From: Paramacrobiotus richtersi
Taxonomy: Eukaryota > Tardigrada > Eutardigrada > Parachela > Macrobiotidae
Length of the DNA stretch: 25,452 nt
Assembly (NCBI GenBank): GCA_034698045.1
Contig: JAQGAU010000632.1
Coordinates: 1-25,452, forward strand
Reading direction: 5' to 3'
The notes under the pieces were generated by a model. It was not told the origin of the DNA, did not search any database, and was given only the letters and a program-made list of their open reading frames with translations. Position 1 is the first letter of the stretch; every line of letters starts with the position of its first letter. Made by a program: the position numbers and the translations under genes. Positions 1-9,728 of the stretch are shown in pieces.

Positions 1-3000
1 TTTCATCAGACCAAGCTGCTTGTGCAGTTTGTCCTTTTCAGCTCTGTGGGTTTGCTGGGTTTCGGCCAGCTGTTTGGTCAGTTTGTCTACTTGCACGTCC
101 ATATTATGCAGTCGATCCGTGTATGCTTGAACCGTGTCATCCAGTAATGTGGCTCGCTCCTTTTCCATTGTCGCCAGTTTCTACAATTGTCATATTGTAT
201 GAGCATTTCTTCAACATTGTATTAACATGTTCTCTCTGTAAACGTAACCATAATGTACCTGTACCGTTCGCAATAATCGACGGCTGTATTAGATATTACT
301 ACAAAACGTACTCACCTGCTGGCTTGAACGGAGTCTACCTTCCAAATCCGTCTGCGTTTCCCGAAAGCCATTTTCCAGATTATCACGGCATCTTAACTGC
401 TCCTGCATGAAGAACCGGTTAGAATTTGCTTTTTTTCTTTTCATATCGCATAATCTTCTCAAGCTTATATTTGTTGTCACAAAACTTAATGCGTGTTGGC
501 TGACCAGAGCGTCATTGGCAGAAGTTTTCCAGTTTTCCGCCATTTCCTGCAGATGTGCAGTTTCTTGCTGATACTGTTCATGTAGCCGTTCCATTTTGGT
601 GTTAGTACGCCTGTCTATGTCGAGCTGCAGTCGGCTCATCTCCTCAGCCAAAGCACCTACAGCCTGGGCTATTTGCACGTCACGAGCCGCTTTTGTTGTG
701 GCTGTGATTTCCTCCAATTTCTTCTCCAGCAAATTTTCCTGTAATAAATGAAAGGTTCCGACAATGTTACCATCCAGTAGCTCGCGGCTGTATGCACGTA
801 AAGTTACGAATTGAATATGCACCGTGCAAAAGGTCAGTGAGTAACAGAAAATAAATGCGTGTTCCGGTTGGCTTACATGTTTTTTCGAATTTTCCAGTTT
901 CCACTGTTCAAACTGTTTTGCTGTATCGCTTCGGTATTGTTCCATGTCGTACTAAAATAAGAATCGCTGTTTTGGCCACAAAAGGGCCCTCAGCATAGGA
1001 CAAGCAACCTGGACCGAATCTTTTGTGTTGTGTTGTGCGAGAATCGCGATTAGCAATGTGGTTGCACAGTACGTACCTTGGCCTGCTGTTCGATAGCTGT
1101 CCTGTCGATTTTTGCGGTTTCTTTTTCTCGCGCTATGTCCTCCCTTCGCTGTTTATCTAATTCGGTACGCAAGCGGATGAACTCTTCGCCCTGTACGCGC
1201 AAACGCTCTTCGAAAATTTCCTTGTTGACACGCAGTTCTTCTTCCTTCTTCGCGACTTCTAAGCGGATTGTATGTTCCATTTCAGTGATTTTCTGGGCAT
1301 ACCTTTCACAAACAGCGGGTACAAGTTGCAGAGCTAGAGGCAAGACCGACAATTTTGCTTACTTACAGGTCATCCGCAAGGTGGCGCTCCTGTTGCCGGA
1401 CATCGTTAATACGTTGGGCGAATTTGTCTTCGGAATGTCGCAGCTTCTCTTCAGCGGCTGTCCTGACCATGTCTTCTGCGTGTTTCAGCTGGCTTTCATA
1501 AACTTGCTGCACTTGCCGCATTTCGTCTTTATGCATTGTGAGAATCCTTTCGATTTCCGGCTCCACACCTACAAAAGTACTTGAACAATTTAAAAAAATC
1601 CGGCGAAAAAGCGATTTTATGATTAACCATAATATACCGCCTTTACAGTAGAGTGGGTCCAGTTCACAGTGAAAAACGGAGAGTTTAAGGATGTAAGTTT
1701 ATGCTTTTTCCGTTACCCACTTTTCAATGTATTTTCCTTAATTTGATCAGCCCGCTGCTGTGTCCATTTCTGACGCCGTTCTTTTTCTGTAATCTCCCAT
1801 TGGGATTTAGCTCGTTTCATGTCATCCTGGTGTCTACAGAAGGATTTGCTTTATCTACAAATGCGAGTGGTCAAAACGAAGGCTTGCAGTTTGTGATGAG
1901 GTAAAAATTTTCACCTGATGGTGAACAAGCATGCGAATTACCGTTTCTCTTGATCTTCCAGTCGTTTTTCGTATTTTAGCTGCATTTGTTTGATGTCGAG
2001 GGCGATCGTATCACAGCGTTCACGCAAAACCTTCTTTTCATCGTTGACCTAACATAAATACCTTGGTCACGATCAGTAGCGTTTCGTTTCGGTATTTTAA
2101 CGTTACGGTTTTTTACAGGTTGCACGTGAATATTGAAGACTCACTTGATCCAACACATTTTTCACAGATTTCAGTTTCGTATTGTACAAGTCTTTTTGTT
2201 CTTTAGTGCGCTTTTTATGCTCTTCTTCAAGTTCCTGCACAGCCATGGATGATTTTTCTATCTCTCGATTCTACGGCAACAAACGAATATATATGGCAGA
2301 TGCCTAGATGGAGTAATCATGTTTGGTTTGTCCGCGAATTTACCAGTTGCAGACGAAGGCTAAGAATAAGTGCTTCCTGATCGTCCAAGAACTCCATCGT
2401 GTCCTGTTGCTGAAGTGTTGTTGACAGTTCGATTTTACTCCTCCGGTTTGTCTTTACGGAGTCCTGCAGAGTGCATACCACACTATTATTGAACTGTTTG
2501 ATCGAGTAACCTTTTGGGATTGTTTGTTTTGTTTACCTTTCGGGAACTGACAGTATACTCTTCCGTTTTTGCATTATCAAGGTCTTCCTCGTCCAGGTAT
2601 TCCAAAATCGATCTGTTTATGTAAAATACCGTTATTTCCAAGAGGTGAACGATACGGTTATCGATACAGTTCCACCGCAAATAACTTGTACATATATCCA
2701 TGTACATTAGGTAAATACAGCATAATGCCACCCCGCGACTCGCGAACGTACCGCAGTTTGTCTTGCGAATAGTTGGCTGCTGCGTAGGTTTTACTTTTAC
2801 TACGTTCCGAACTACAGCTCTCGTAAGTTCCGGAAGATTCCCAACCCGTTGCTGATCTGCAGTGCGTATCCTCGGATCGATTAGACTTGTTCTTCAATCT
2901 AGGAGATCGCGCCAAAAGTTCTACGCATTCGTGTGCTGTGTAACCAGCCACACCCAGCTGTGAATCGACATCAGACAGAATGCTAGCCGGCGTCGTCGCA

Positions 3001-3050
3001 GATACGTGATAGCCATCCATGGTCCCCCATGCACTTTTGCAGCAGTCCAC
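1..3050 (-). CDS. CEP131: CEP131 (AZI1/dilatory) homologue, centriolar satellite coiled-coil protein, partial at 3' end
   Basis: Exons on the minus strand, in order: 3050-2752, 2612-2537, 2463-2344, 2270-2145, 2048-1942, 1833-1721, 1568-1367, 1302-1077, 951-877, 738-316 and 180-1. They sum to 649 codons in one frame and continue past base 1. The product is almost entirely charged coiled coil. Anchor segments match vertebrate CEP131 as I remember it: SILEYLDEED (human SIMSFLDEME), NDEKKVLRERCD (EDKKVLSEKCE), VEPEIERILTMHKDEMR (LEPEIQKLIARHKQEVR) and KMERLHEQYQQE (RIKRLRDKYEAE). Family knowledge: CEP131 sits on centriolar satellites and supports ciliogenesis; the fly homologue is dilatory. The start is ATG at 3050, or the in-frame ATG at 3020; an in-frame TGA lies at 3056-3054. 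Only about 100 residues precede the first conserved block, against about 500 in human, and I see no IQ motif. The N-terminus is therefore shortened, or upstream exons were missed. Confidence 0.88.
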
Positions 3051-4245
3051 TGGTCATTTGCTGTTCCGAACAACCGAATGAAGCTGAATCAAGGAACAGA
3101 CAATTTGACCTATTTGCGTCCCAGCAGTTCGGTTCCAATTTTTACGTCAGTTACACTGGTCCTGGGTTGCATTCCTTCTGTCTCTTTATAATTAGTGTGA
3201 GACGTTAAGTAGCGTGCAGTTCTTGTCGTAATCTGGCATGACTGTATTTTCTGAAATAAGCGTTCTGTTGCCAAGTGCACCGCAGTTCCAACAGTTAAAT
3301 TCTACAAGAATTCTGATTTATTCTGTGGAAGCGACAATTTTGTATCTGAGAATTCTAATGCCTAGCAACAAGAATCCCGATGAAGTATTTACTCTGTTTC
3401 TCTCAACACCTCGATCGCCAATAGCATAGCGAGTATAAATCACATCGACCAGAGATTATCGGCAAGGAGGTAGGTACAAGTTCCGAAAGTGATCAAGTTC
3501 GAAGCTTATGACACCCACAATAACAGGCTGGCACATACTTCACGTGGAGCTAATAAACATTACTCCAGCCGCTGTAGTGACCCTCACAGGTGCGTTCCAA
3601 ACTAAACGCTGACATGTACACTTGCGGCTCGCTTTCGACTTCTCATCCACGCTACAACTCGTGATGAAATGATGACCTTTACAATGAAATACAACAACTA
3701 AAAAGCCTTTTCCGAATCTGGCAGCTGCGCGACGATCTGTGCAAAACTGACTTGTTATCCGACGAAAAAAATCAGAATTATCAGACTTTGCTTTCTTGTT
3801 GATTACCAGCAAAATTAAGCAAGCAAAGGGTCGTTATTATTAATTGTTCAAGCCGACAGCTTCGTCCTTATTTTCGTAGCGCGTTCCAGTATTTGTTAAT
3901 GCTATTTGTAGTACTGAATGGTCGTAGCGGAACCAATCCGACATGCGCAAAACCGTACAAATGCACACGCCATCAATTGTAAAAAACACGTTGTATGTAT
4001 TTTTTATGATTATTTATGGCATAGTCTCTTTCTTTACCACGAACGTGACAATTTTTGTGCGGTTTTGAAAATGCTTCCGCAAGATTTTTATAAAGGTATT
4101 TCAAAAGATTCTAGCGACAAAAAGGTGGTACTTCTGCTCTGTTCACAGGATCATGGTGAAGTAAATCATTTTGCAAAGTTCAAGACAAAATGCTATAGTC
4201 TTTCACGCTTTTGACCATAATGATTAATTTCAAATTTTACAGTTT
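3051..4245. other. Intergenic stretch without a supported gene
   Basis: This lies between the 5' end of the CEP131 gene and the 3' end of the small secreted-protein gene, both on the minus strand. Short open frames exist on both strands, for example 3812-3540 on the minus strand. None has a domain, convincing splice partners or a composition like the neighbouring exons. It should contain the CEP131 promoter and 5' leader and may hide missed N-terminal exons of that gene. Confidence 0.5.
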
Positions 4246-4251
4246 TTTATT
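4246..4251 (-). terminator. Poly(A) signal AATAAA of the secreted-protein gene
   Basis: A canonical AATAAA on the minus strand lies about 135 bases after the stop codon at 4388-4386. Its position suits a short 3' UTR of the two-exon gene upstream. Confidence 0.6.
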
Positions 4252-4385
4252 TGACTCATGTCCAGCTTATTACAACGGAAAAGCAAAGATCACGCAAGCA
4301 TTCACATTCTCGTATAACAGAGGACAACAACAGTCACAAACAACAATAAACAATTCAAAATGTGGCACCACCGTTCCATCCACGC

Positions 4386-4891
4386 TTATTTTTTCTTGTT
4401 GTGGAATCCTTTGGGCAGAGGTGCGGACCCAAATAGATGCATCAGACTGTCAGCTGGCGCTCCGGCTGCTTGTGAATCGGCTAACTGATGGTCACTCGAG
4501 TCCAGGTTGCTGTGTGGGGGCATACCACCAACAAGTATCATGCCACCAGATCCAGATCCACCACTGGCATCTGCAACATCCCCGTGCAAAATGATTAAGT
4601 TTAGCATATGAGTACTTGCACATAATGCTTAAACTTAAGTACATGCTTTAATATATAGACACAGGTCTGTATATATATGCCGGTTTCGTATTAGTAATTT
4701 ATCTGCTTACAGTTAAAAGTTGATTGCTACCGTAAATACTTCGTAATCAGCAGTGGTACACTATACACTGTACTTCTACACATATTACTTAAAGAGATAA
4801 ACGTGGGAATTTACGCACCTGTCAGTTGGAGAGTCAAAATTCCAGCCAAAATCAAACTGCACCACACCACAGCAGAATGTCCGAACTTCAT
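4386..4891 (-). CDS. Small secreted protein, 85 residues, family unknown
   Basis: Two exons: 4891-4819 (ATG start; donor GTGCGT) and 4570-4386 (acceptor TTGCAG; stop TAA). The junction splits an Asp codon and the frame is preserved (258 bases). Residues 1-24 form a classical signal peptide: basic start MKFGHS, hydrophobic core VVWCSLILAGILTLQL, then small residues for cleavage near Asp25-Ala26. The mature part is about 60 residues. It begins with a Gly/Ser stretch (ASGGSGSGG), has a low-complexity middle rich in Ala, Asp, Ser and His, and ends in a basic tail (KGFHNKKK). It has no cysteine, so it is not a knottin-type peptide. A TATA box about 90 bases upstream and an AATAAA downstream support a real compact gene. 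The family is not recognised. A secreted structural or cuticle-associated peptide or a peptide precursor is possible, but that is a guess. Confidence 0.7.
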
Positions 4892-4977
4892 GATCAAGAA
4901 TTATGAGGTCACTACTTTTTAAATGCACAACTACAACTGTAACTCAAAGTGCTGTTGGCATGCCACATCCAAGGCTA

Positions 4978-4985
4978 TTATATAG
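4978..4985 (-). promoter_or_regulatory. TATA box of the small secreted-protein gene
   Basis: On the minus strand the sequence reads TATATAAT around 4985-4978, roughly 90 bases upstream of the ATG at 4891. That leaves room for a transcription start about 30 bases downstream and a 5' leader of about 55-65 bases. TATA promoters are common for strongly expressed, tissue-restricted secreted proteins. The assignment rests on motif and position only. Confidence 0.5.
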
Positions 4986-6054
4986 TTCAAAAGCAGCCGG
5001 TTAAAACCAAGAATTCATTCAGAGAACACCTGCTTCCTGGTTGAATGTATAAGCAAGCGAATTCAATAACATTTTGCAAATTACAATGCGACATGAACTT
5101 GATGACTACTTGTCACCTTTAGTTCTGGCAGCAAAACGCGTCAGTCGAGCAGCGCGCAAATTTTAACCGGATGTAGAACCCGTGCACCATAACTGGAAAG
5201 TACCCAAATAAATCAACTGTAGTCCATTCATATGTCTTAGAATGGGCTTTTATGTTAATGTTGCCTGTGCCTTTCATGTATGATCGTTTTATGTATGCTG
5301 TTCACTACCAGCTCATTACTGATTTGCCGACGGGTTTTTGATTACAAACGAGTTAATACCAGCTAACTGGCATGGATGTACTTATGTACACGCACGTGGT
5401 GGAGAACAATAGCGGTGTGTATAACGGTATGTCCTGAAAATCACCGGTTACCAGCCGCTTAATAATCATGCTGATGAAATCGAGTGAGAACTTTCCACCA
5501 GTGCTCGGTACCGTTTGAATGACTTCGGGTCATTCTTGGTCATTCTCACGGATGTAGAACCTAGCATACAACCGTGTCCCGTGCGATATTTGAACTGCTG
5601 CTATTCATTTCGGTAGCTGTGACTTTTGAACAAATGACCCTCCTGAGTGGAAAAAATTAGGCGGCAGCTGGTGGCTTCTTGGAACTTGAAGACATCAGTT
5701 AGGAAATAATGGCGCCATTCCTAAAATGAATGTGCTGTCCTTCTGTAAAGCGCGTAAAAGCAAACTCTGTTTCTACATTCTACATGTGGTCAGAATGTGG
5801 TATGGAAACAGGAAGTGTCCTCACTTTTCCAGGACAAAATGGCACTAACTAATCGATCGGTACAGGTACATCACACCAGTCTTTAGATACGGATAATTAA
5901 CAAAACATGCTATAACAGCATAAACATTATGTACGGAGGGCTGTGCCGCACAGGCTGACTTTTCCTGTAACTTTGCTTATTACTGAGTGCGTACGGCAGT
6001 GATGATGTCGGCCACGATGTCGCGTCTTTTGTAATGCAGACCTCATGGGAGGAT

Positions 6055-6091
6055 CTTGTTATCGGATATTTGGCAAATGTCCGATAACAAG
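6055..6091. repeat. 37-bp near-perfect palindrome (hairpin-capable)
   Basis: The left arm CTTGTTATCGGA (6055-6066) and right arm TCCGATAACAAG (6080-6091) are perfect reverse complements. The 13 bases between them are themselves symmetrical (ATTTG-G-CAAAT), with only one T/G pair breaking the symmetry. The whole element is a palindrome centred on base 6073. It lies in non-coding DNA about 490 bases upstream of the plus-strand gene starting at 6579. It could be a dimeric transcription-factor site, a stem-loop transcript or a remnant of a small inverted-repeat element. Confidence 0.8.
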
Positions 6092-6578
6092 TTAATTAGA
6101 TAGCAGGCAAATGCTGTGAAACATCGACGAAAGGCCTGTGATGCAAATGAAACGAACAATTGTCCCGAAACGAGTAGAGCCAGTATGTGCTGATTCTGGC
6201 TCGCGTCGACGGCATCAGATTCTAGAAACTAAAAACACGTCTGATAAGCAAACCGCCGATGCTCATCTACACCGCGACAGGCCAGTGTAGCTTTCCTTGC
6301 AAACTTTTACACAAATTAGTAACTAATCAAACAGAAACCATCAGTGGGACCCTCCTTGAAATGAGTCGCTAATTACATCTAATTTCTAGCCTCATCTGCT
6401 GCGTATGGAACGAAGGCACCATCTCCAAGCAACCTGTACAATGACCTTTTGTATTGTTAGCGTGACACATTAGAATCCACGATGCAGCGATGATCCGTGG
6501 ATGTAGTATGTGATTACACGTTCAGTATTCCTTAAGTACCAGCTGGTTGGTTTTGAACAACAGTTTTCCACAAGCATC

Positions 6579-7420
6579 ATGGCGAGTTCCCCAAGCGGGA
6601 CGCCCGCAGGCCCCGGTGGAGATGATAATTTTGTATGCGCGTTACCTTCCAAAGGAGATCAGTCGGCGGTATCGCTGGCCGAAAGCATGCGATCTGCAGC
6701 TGGAGGTGATTTCTTGAAAACGTCCTGGTTTTGTACTGATTTTCTACTGATTTTCCTGATCCAACTTTATGTGTTAAACAGGAGTGGTTGTGCCTAATCG
6801 ACTCACGGATACGGAAACCCAGTTAAAAATATCCGAAGGACTACCGCTATGGTTTAACCAAAAAAAGAGGAAATACCTCAAGCACATGATGCACCTTTTC
6901 AATACAGGAGTTGCGATGTTCGTAAGTGGTCGTTTTCTTCGCAAACGGCAGCAGCAGCTAGTGCCAGCTACATATCTTTATGATTTCAATCATCATAAGG
7001 ATCTCAATTCTCAATAATGTTTCTCAATGATCTTTGTGCATATGATCGAAGTACCTTACTGATTTTTAGGTTGGCGATACACACGCATATCTAATAAAAA
7101 TCAAGACAGTGGAATTAGGAGAGACACCCAAACACATCGAAATGCGGTACTATTCCTCGATGTTCGTCAAACTGGATGCTGAACAGGAAGGCGGGATTAC
7201 GTACTTCAGTTCCGACGAAGGGATGAGTATGTTGAAGACGGGGAATAAAGGAGAAACCCACGTGCTACTCGACCACTTTGCCCAACAGAAACTCCAGCCG
7301 CAAAACTGCAAGTGCATGGAGAAGATTTCTCCGTGCAAGTGTTACACGGAACCGCGCAGGTTACTCATGGCCGATCCGTCGGTCTTCCAGCAGTTTACTG
7401 GTACAACGGGAGGATGCTAA
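6579..7420 (+). CDS. Uncharacterised 205-residue protein with a CxC-x6-CxC motif
   Basis: Three exons: 6579-6705 (donor GTGATT), 6782-6921 (donor GTAAGT) and 7070-7420 (acceptor TTTTTAG; stop TAA). Phases fit and the total is 618 bases. The chosen ATG at 6579 has a good context (ATCATGG); the frame is open further upstream without a better start. The N-terminal 43 residues are Gly/Pro/Ser-rich and probably disordered. Residues 44-205 look folded, with alternating hydrophobic and charged segments (for example PLWFNQKKRKYLKHMMHLF and IEMRYYSSMFVKLD). Near the C-terminus is C169-K-C171 and C178-K-C180, a spacing compatible with a metal site. There is no signal peptide or membrane segment. I do not recognise the family and assign no function. 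Confidence 0.78.
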
Positions 7421-9728
7421 ACGGATGCAGGTCGTACATTGTGGTGTGGGTGAGCTGGCTCTAATGCTTCCCCTGAAAGGATATAGCAAACATAACGCAC
7501 AAATTCGTTCTTAACCTTTTATCTGTTTCTCTGTTGTGGTCAGGCATTGTGTGTTGTGACGTGTCCGCGAATTCATTTCGAACGGCGGTGTTGTTTTTAA
7601 TTGCTTGCAATGAATAAGAGTAAACGGCGTAGTCAGATCACCCGCAATGTCTCCGATGTTATATTAGCCAATAGCTATATGCACACCATAGAATTTCACA
7701 AATTATAACTGTTCCGAAGTATATCTCGATAATAATATTATGCTAAACCTCGTTATGCAACATATGTACGCTGTCCTGTACAGCGAGCATATTCATTGCT
7801 AACAGGCCATTAAAATCGACTGTGCCATATGAAAAATGGCATCTGTTATCATATGTGTACAGGAAAAAATTTAATGATGGTCGCACTGTTTCTAGTTTTT
7901 GGCTTCGCTCACTGAATTACCGTAAGCCTATAGACAGAGTACAAGAAATCGGAACGTCACAAAAAAATGAGAAAAAAACGGTTTTTGTTAACTAATTACC
8001 TATTTCGGAACTTTAAGTGTATCGTATCACAACAGATCACAACAACAGAAGATAGATCGAACAACAACAAAAGTACTAACTTATGCGATGCTATAAAATG
8101 GTACTCTGAAAATCTTCCGCTTGGCAGCTGGCAACGGTACCGATCCGAAAATTTTCGTGTAGGCAATATGGTTTGCAGTCATTTTAATTTGTATGGAGTA
8201 TGGACCTATGGAATTTCGAAAGCACAGACTCTATTACATCATACATAAAATTTTTAATGATAAACATTTTTTGTGTTGCACAGTTGCCCTTGCCAAGTTT
8301 GACCATGCATATGGTAAGAAAATCGAACTGTCAACCGTGAAACCCGCGACACGAAATGCGGGTTTTCGATAACGGTCATGACGTTTTCTGAGGTCTGCAT
8401 CACAGTACATATCATTGTATATATTATTCTGCATCACGGTATAATTTTCCGTATTCGGAACCTTCCGATCGGCTTATTTAGCCAGTATTGTGGTCAGTTG
8501 ATACAACTGACAATAATTAGTGTCATTAATTGGTTCCAAGTTGCAAGCGTTGGTACTAGCAGCGGCCACCGATCATACCCTAGTTAATTCTTAACAAATC
8601 CACTGGAAAAACTGGAAAATAGACGTTCTTCTAGACAGACGGATTTATTTTTAGAGTTCGCCTGTCGCTTCTAGACGTGTAATACTTCTAGAAAGACGTT
8701 TGGATCAGGATAACGGCAGTAAGCGCTCGGTCATCCCGTAAAATGTCCTTCCCCGAATGCTTGTTCCGGCCTTGTACATATTGTTGGCCTTCCTTCTTAT
8801 TAGCCTATTTAACCGGCACAGCCCAGAAACAATGTTAACACACAAAAAATCTCAAAAATCAAATAAAAATTTGTCCCAGTTAGCACGCTAAGGAACAGCA
8901 GCCAAAACCAAACCAACATTACAGCGCATTATTTCCATATACATATGTACGCTGAAAGAAAAACAAGTCGATCTGCTTTCTCTTGCCCTTAAAAACAGCA
9001 TTTTGCCTGTTTTCTTATACCAAACAACCGCAGATGCACACCACACTCCAAGGGACTCGCACGCTAACGGAACAGAAACAGAGCGATCTAGGATTGTACG
9101 ATAATAGTGGTATTCTCAGCTGCCTCTTCAGCTGCGGCTCCAACATATTTAAGACGTGGCGTTGTTGCAGGTGTCACAAACTGTATCCCAAATTGCTATG
9201 TCCCAAACCAACGGTAGTCCTCTGAACCAGCTTGTGGCCCCATCCGGCCGCTTCCCATCCTCCCGAACAAAACCAGCCGGCTTCGAACAGGCCTATAGTG
9301 CCCTATACACCCGCATTGCACAACGACCTTTGGCCTTCTTTGTGCCTTCTGAAAGCGGTTGGCAAAATGACACCCGCACCGGGCGACAGTTGTCAAACAA
9401 AAGTCCACATTTTAAATTTATTTAGCCCCCAGATTCGAATTTGATTATATGTTATTTGAAATGAAATCTCGGTAAAATATTTCTCATCTCAAGGCTGTAA
9501 GCGAATTTTCGTTGTTAAAATCTTCATGGTTTGATAGCAAACATAAAGTGTGAATCCGAAAGTGAGATCACCCTGAATTATCTTCGCGCATTGCAAATTC
9601 AGACTGCATAAATCTGTTCCTAGCTTGTTTACTTCGTGATACTGGACGGTGTGGATTTCATTTTCATAAGGTATGATTGGACATAGTGGCAGAAATCTAC
9701 TGCGCTTCAAAGGGACACACTGTCTGCA
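7421..9728. other. Long intergenic region, no supported gene
   Basis: This lies between the 205-residue gene and the chosen RAB3GAP2 start, both on the plus strand. It should hold the 3' UTR of the first and the promoter of the second. Short inverted repeats lie at 8340-8365 and 8493-8511. A GC-richer patch at about 9169-9420 is open in several frames on both strands. I could not fit that patch to RAB3GAP2 or to splice partners, so it is left unannotated apart from this note. Confidence 0.5.
8493..8511. repeat. Short perfect inverted repeat (8-bp arms, 3-bp spacer)
   Basis: GTCAGTTG (8493-8500) and CAACTGAC (8504-8511) are perfect reverse complements around ATA. The element is non-coding. 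Its size suits a dimeric transcription-factor site, but a chance palindrome in 25 kb cannot be excluded. Confidence 0.5.

Larger units (their letters stand above)
4892..6578. other. Intergenic region with a near-perfect palindrome
   Basis: No supported coding exon on either strand. It separates the divergently oriented secreted-protein gene (minus) and the 205-residue gene (plus), so it should carry both promoters. The only structures seen are the TATA box near 4980 and the 37-bp inverted repeat at 6055-6091. Confidence 0.6.

Noticed and set aside
1078..1584. Plus-strand open frame of 168 codons, Ser/Phe/Cys-rich
   Set aside because: It is antisense to two CEP131 exons and the intron between them; the minus-strand reading matches a known family.
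3540..3812. Minus-strand open frame of 90 codons upstream of CEP131
   Set aside because: No match to the CEP131 N-terminus, no fitting donor or acceptor, and no recognisable domain.
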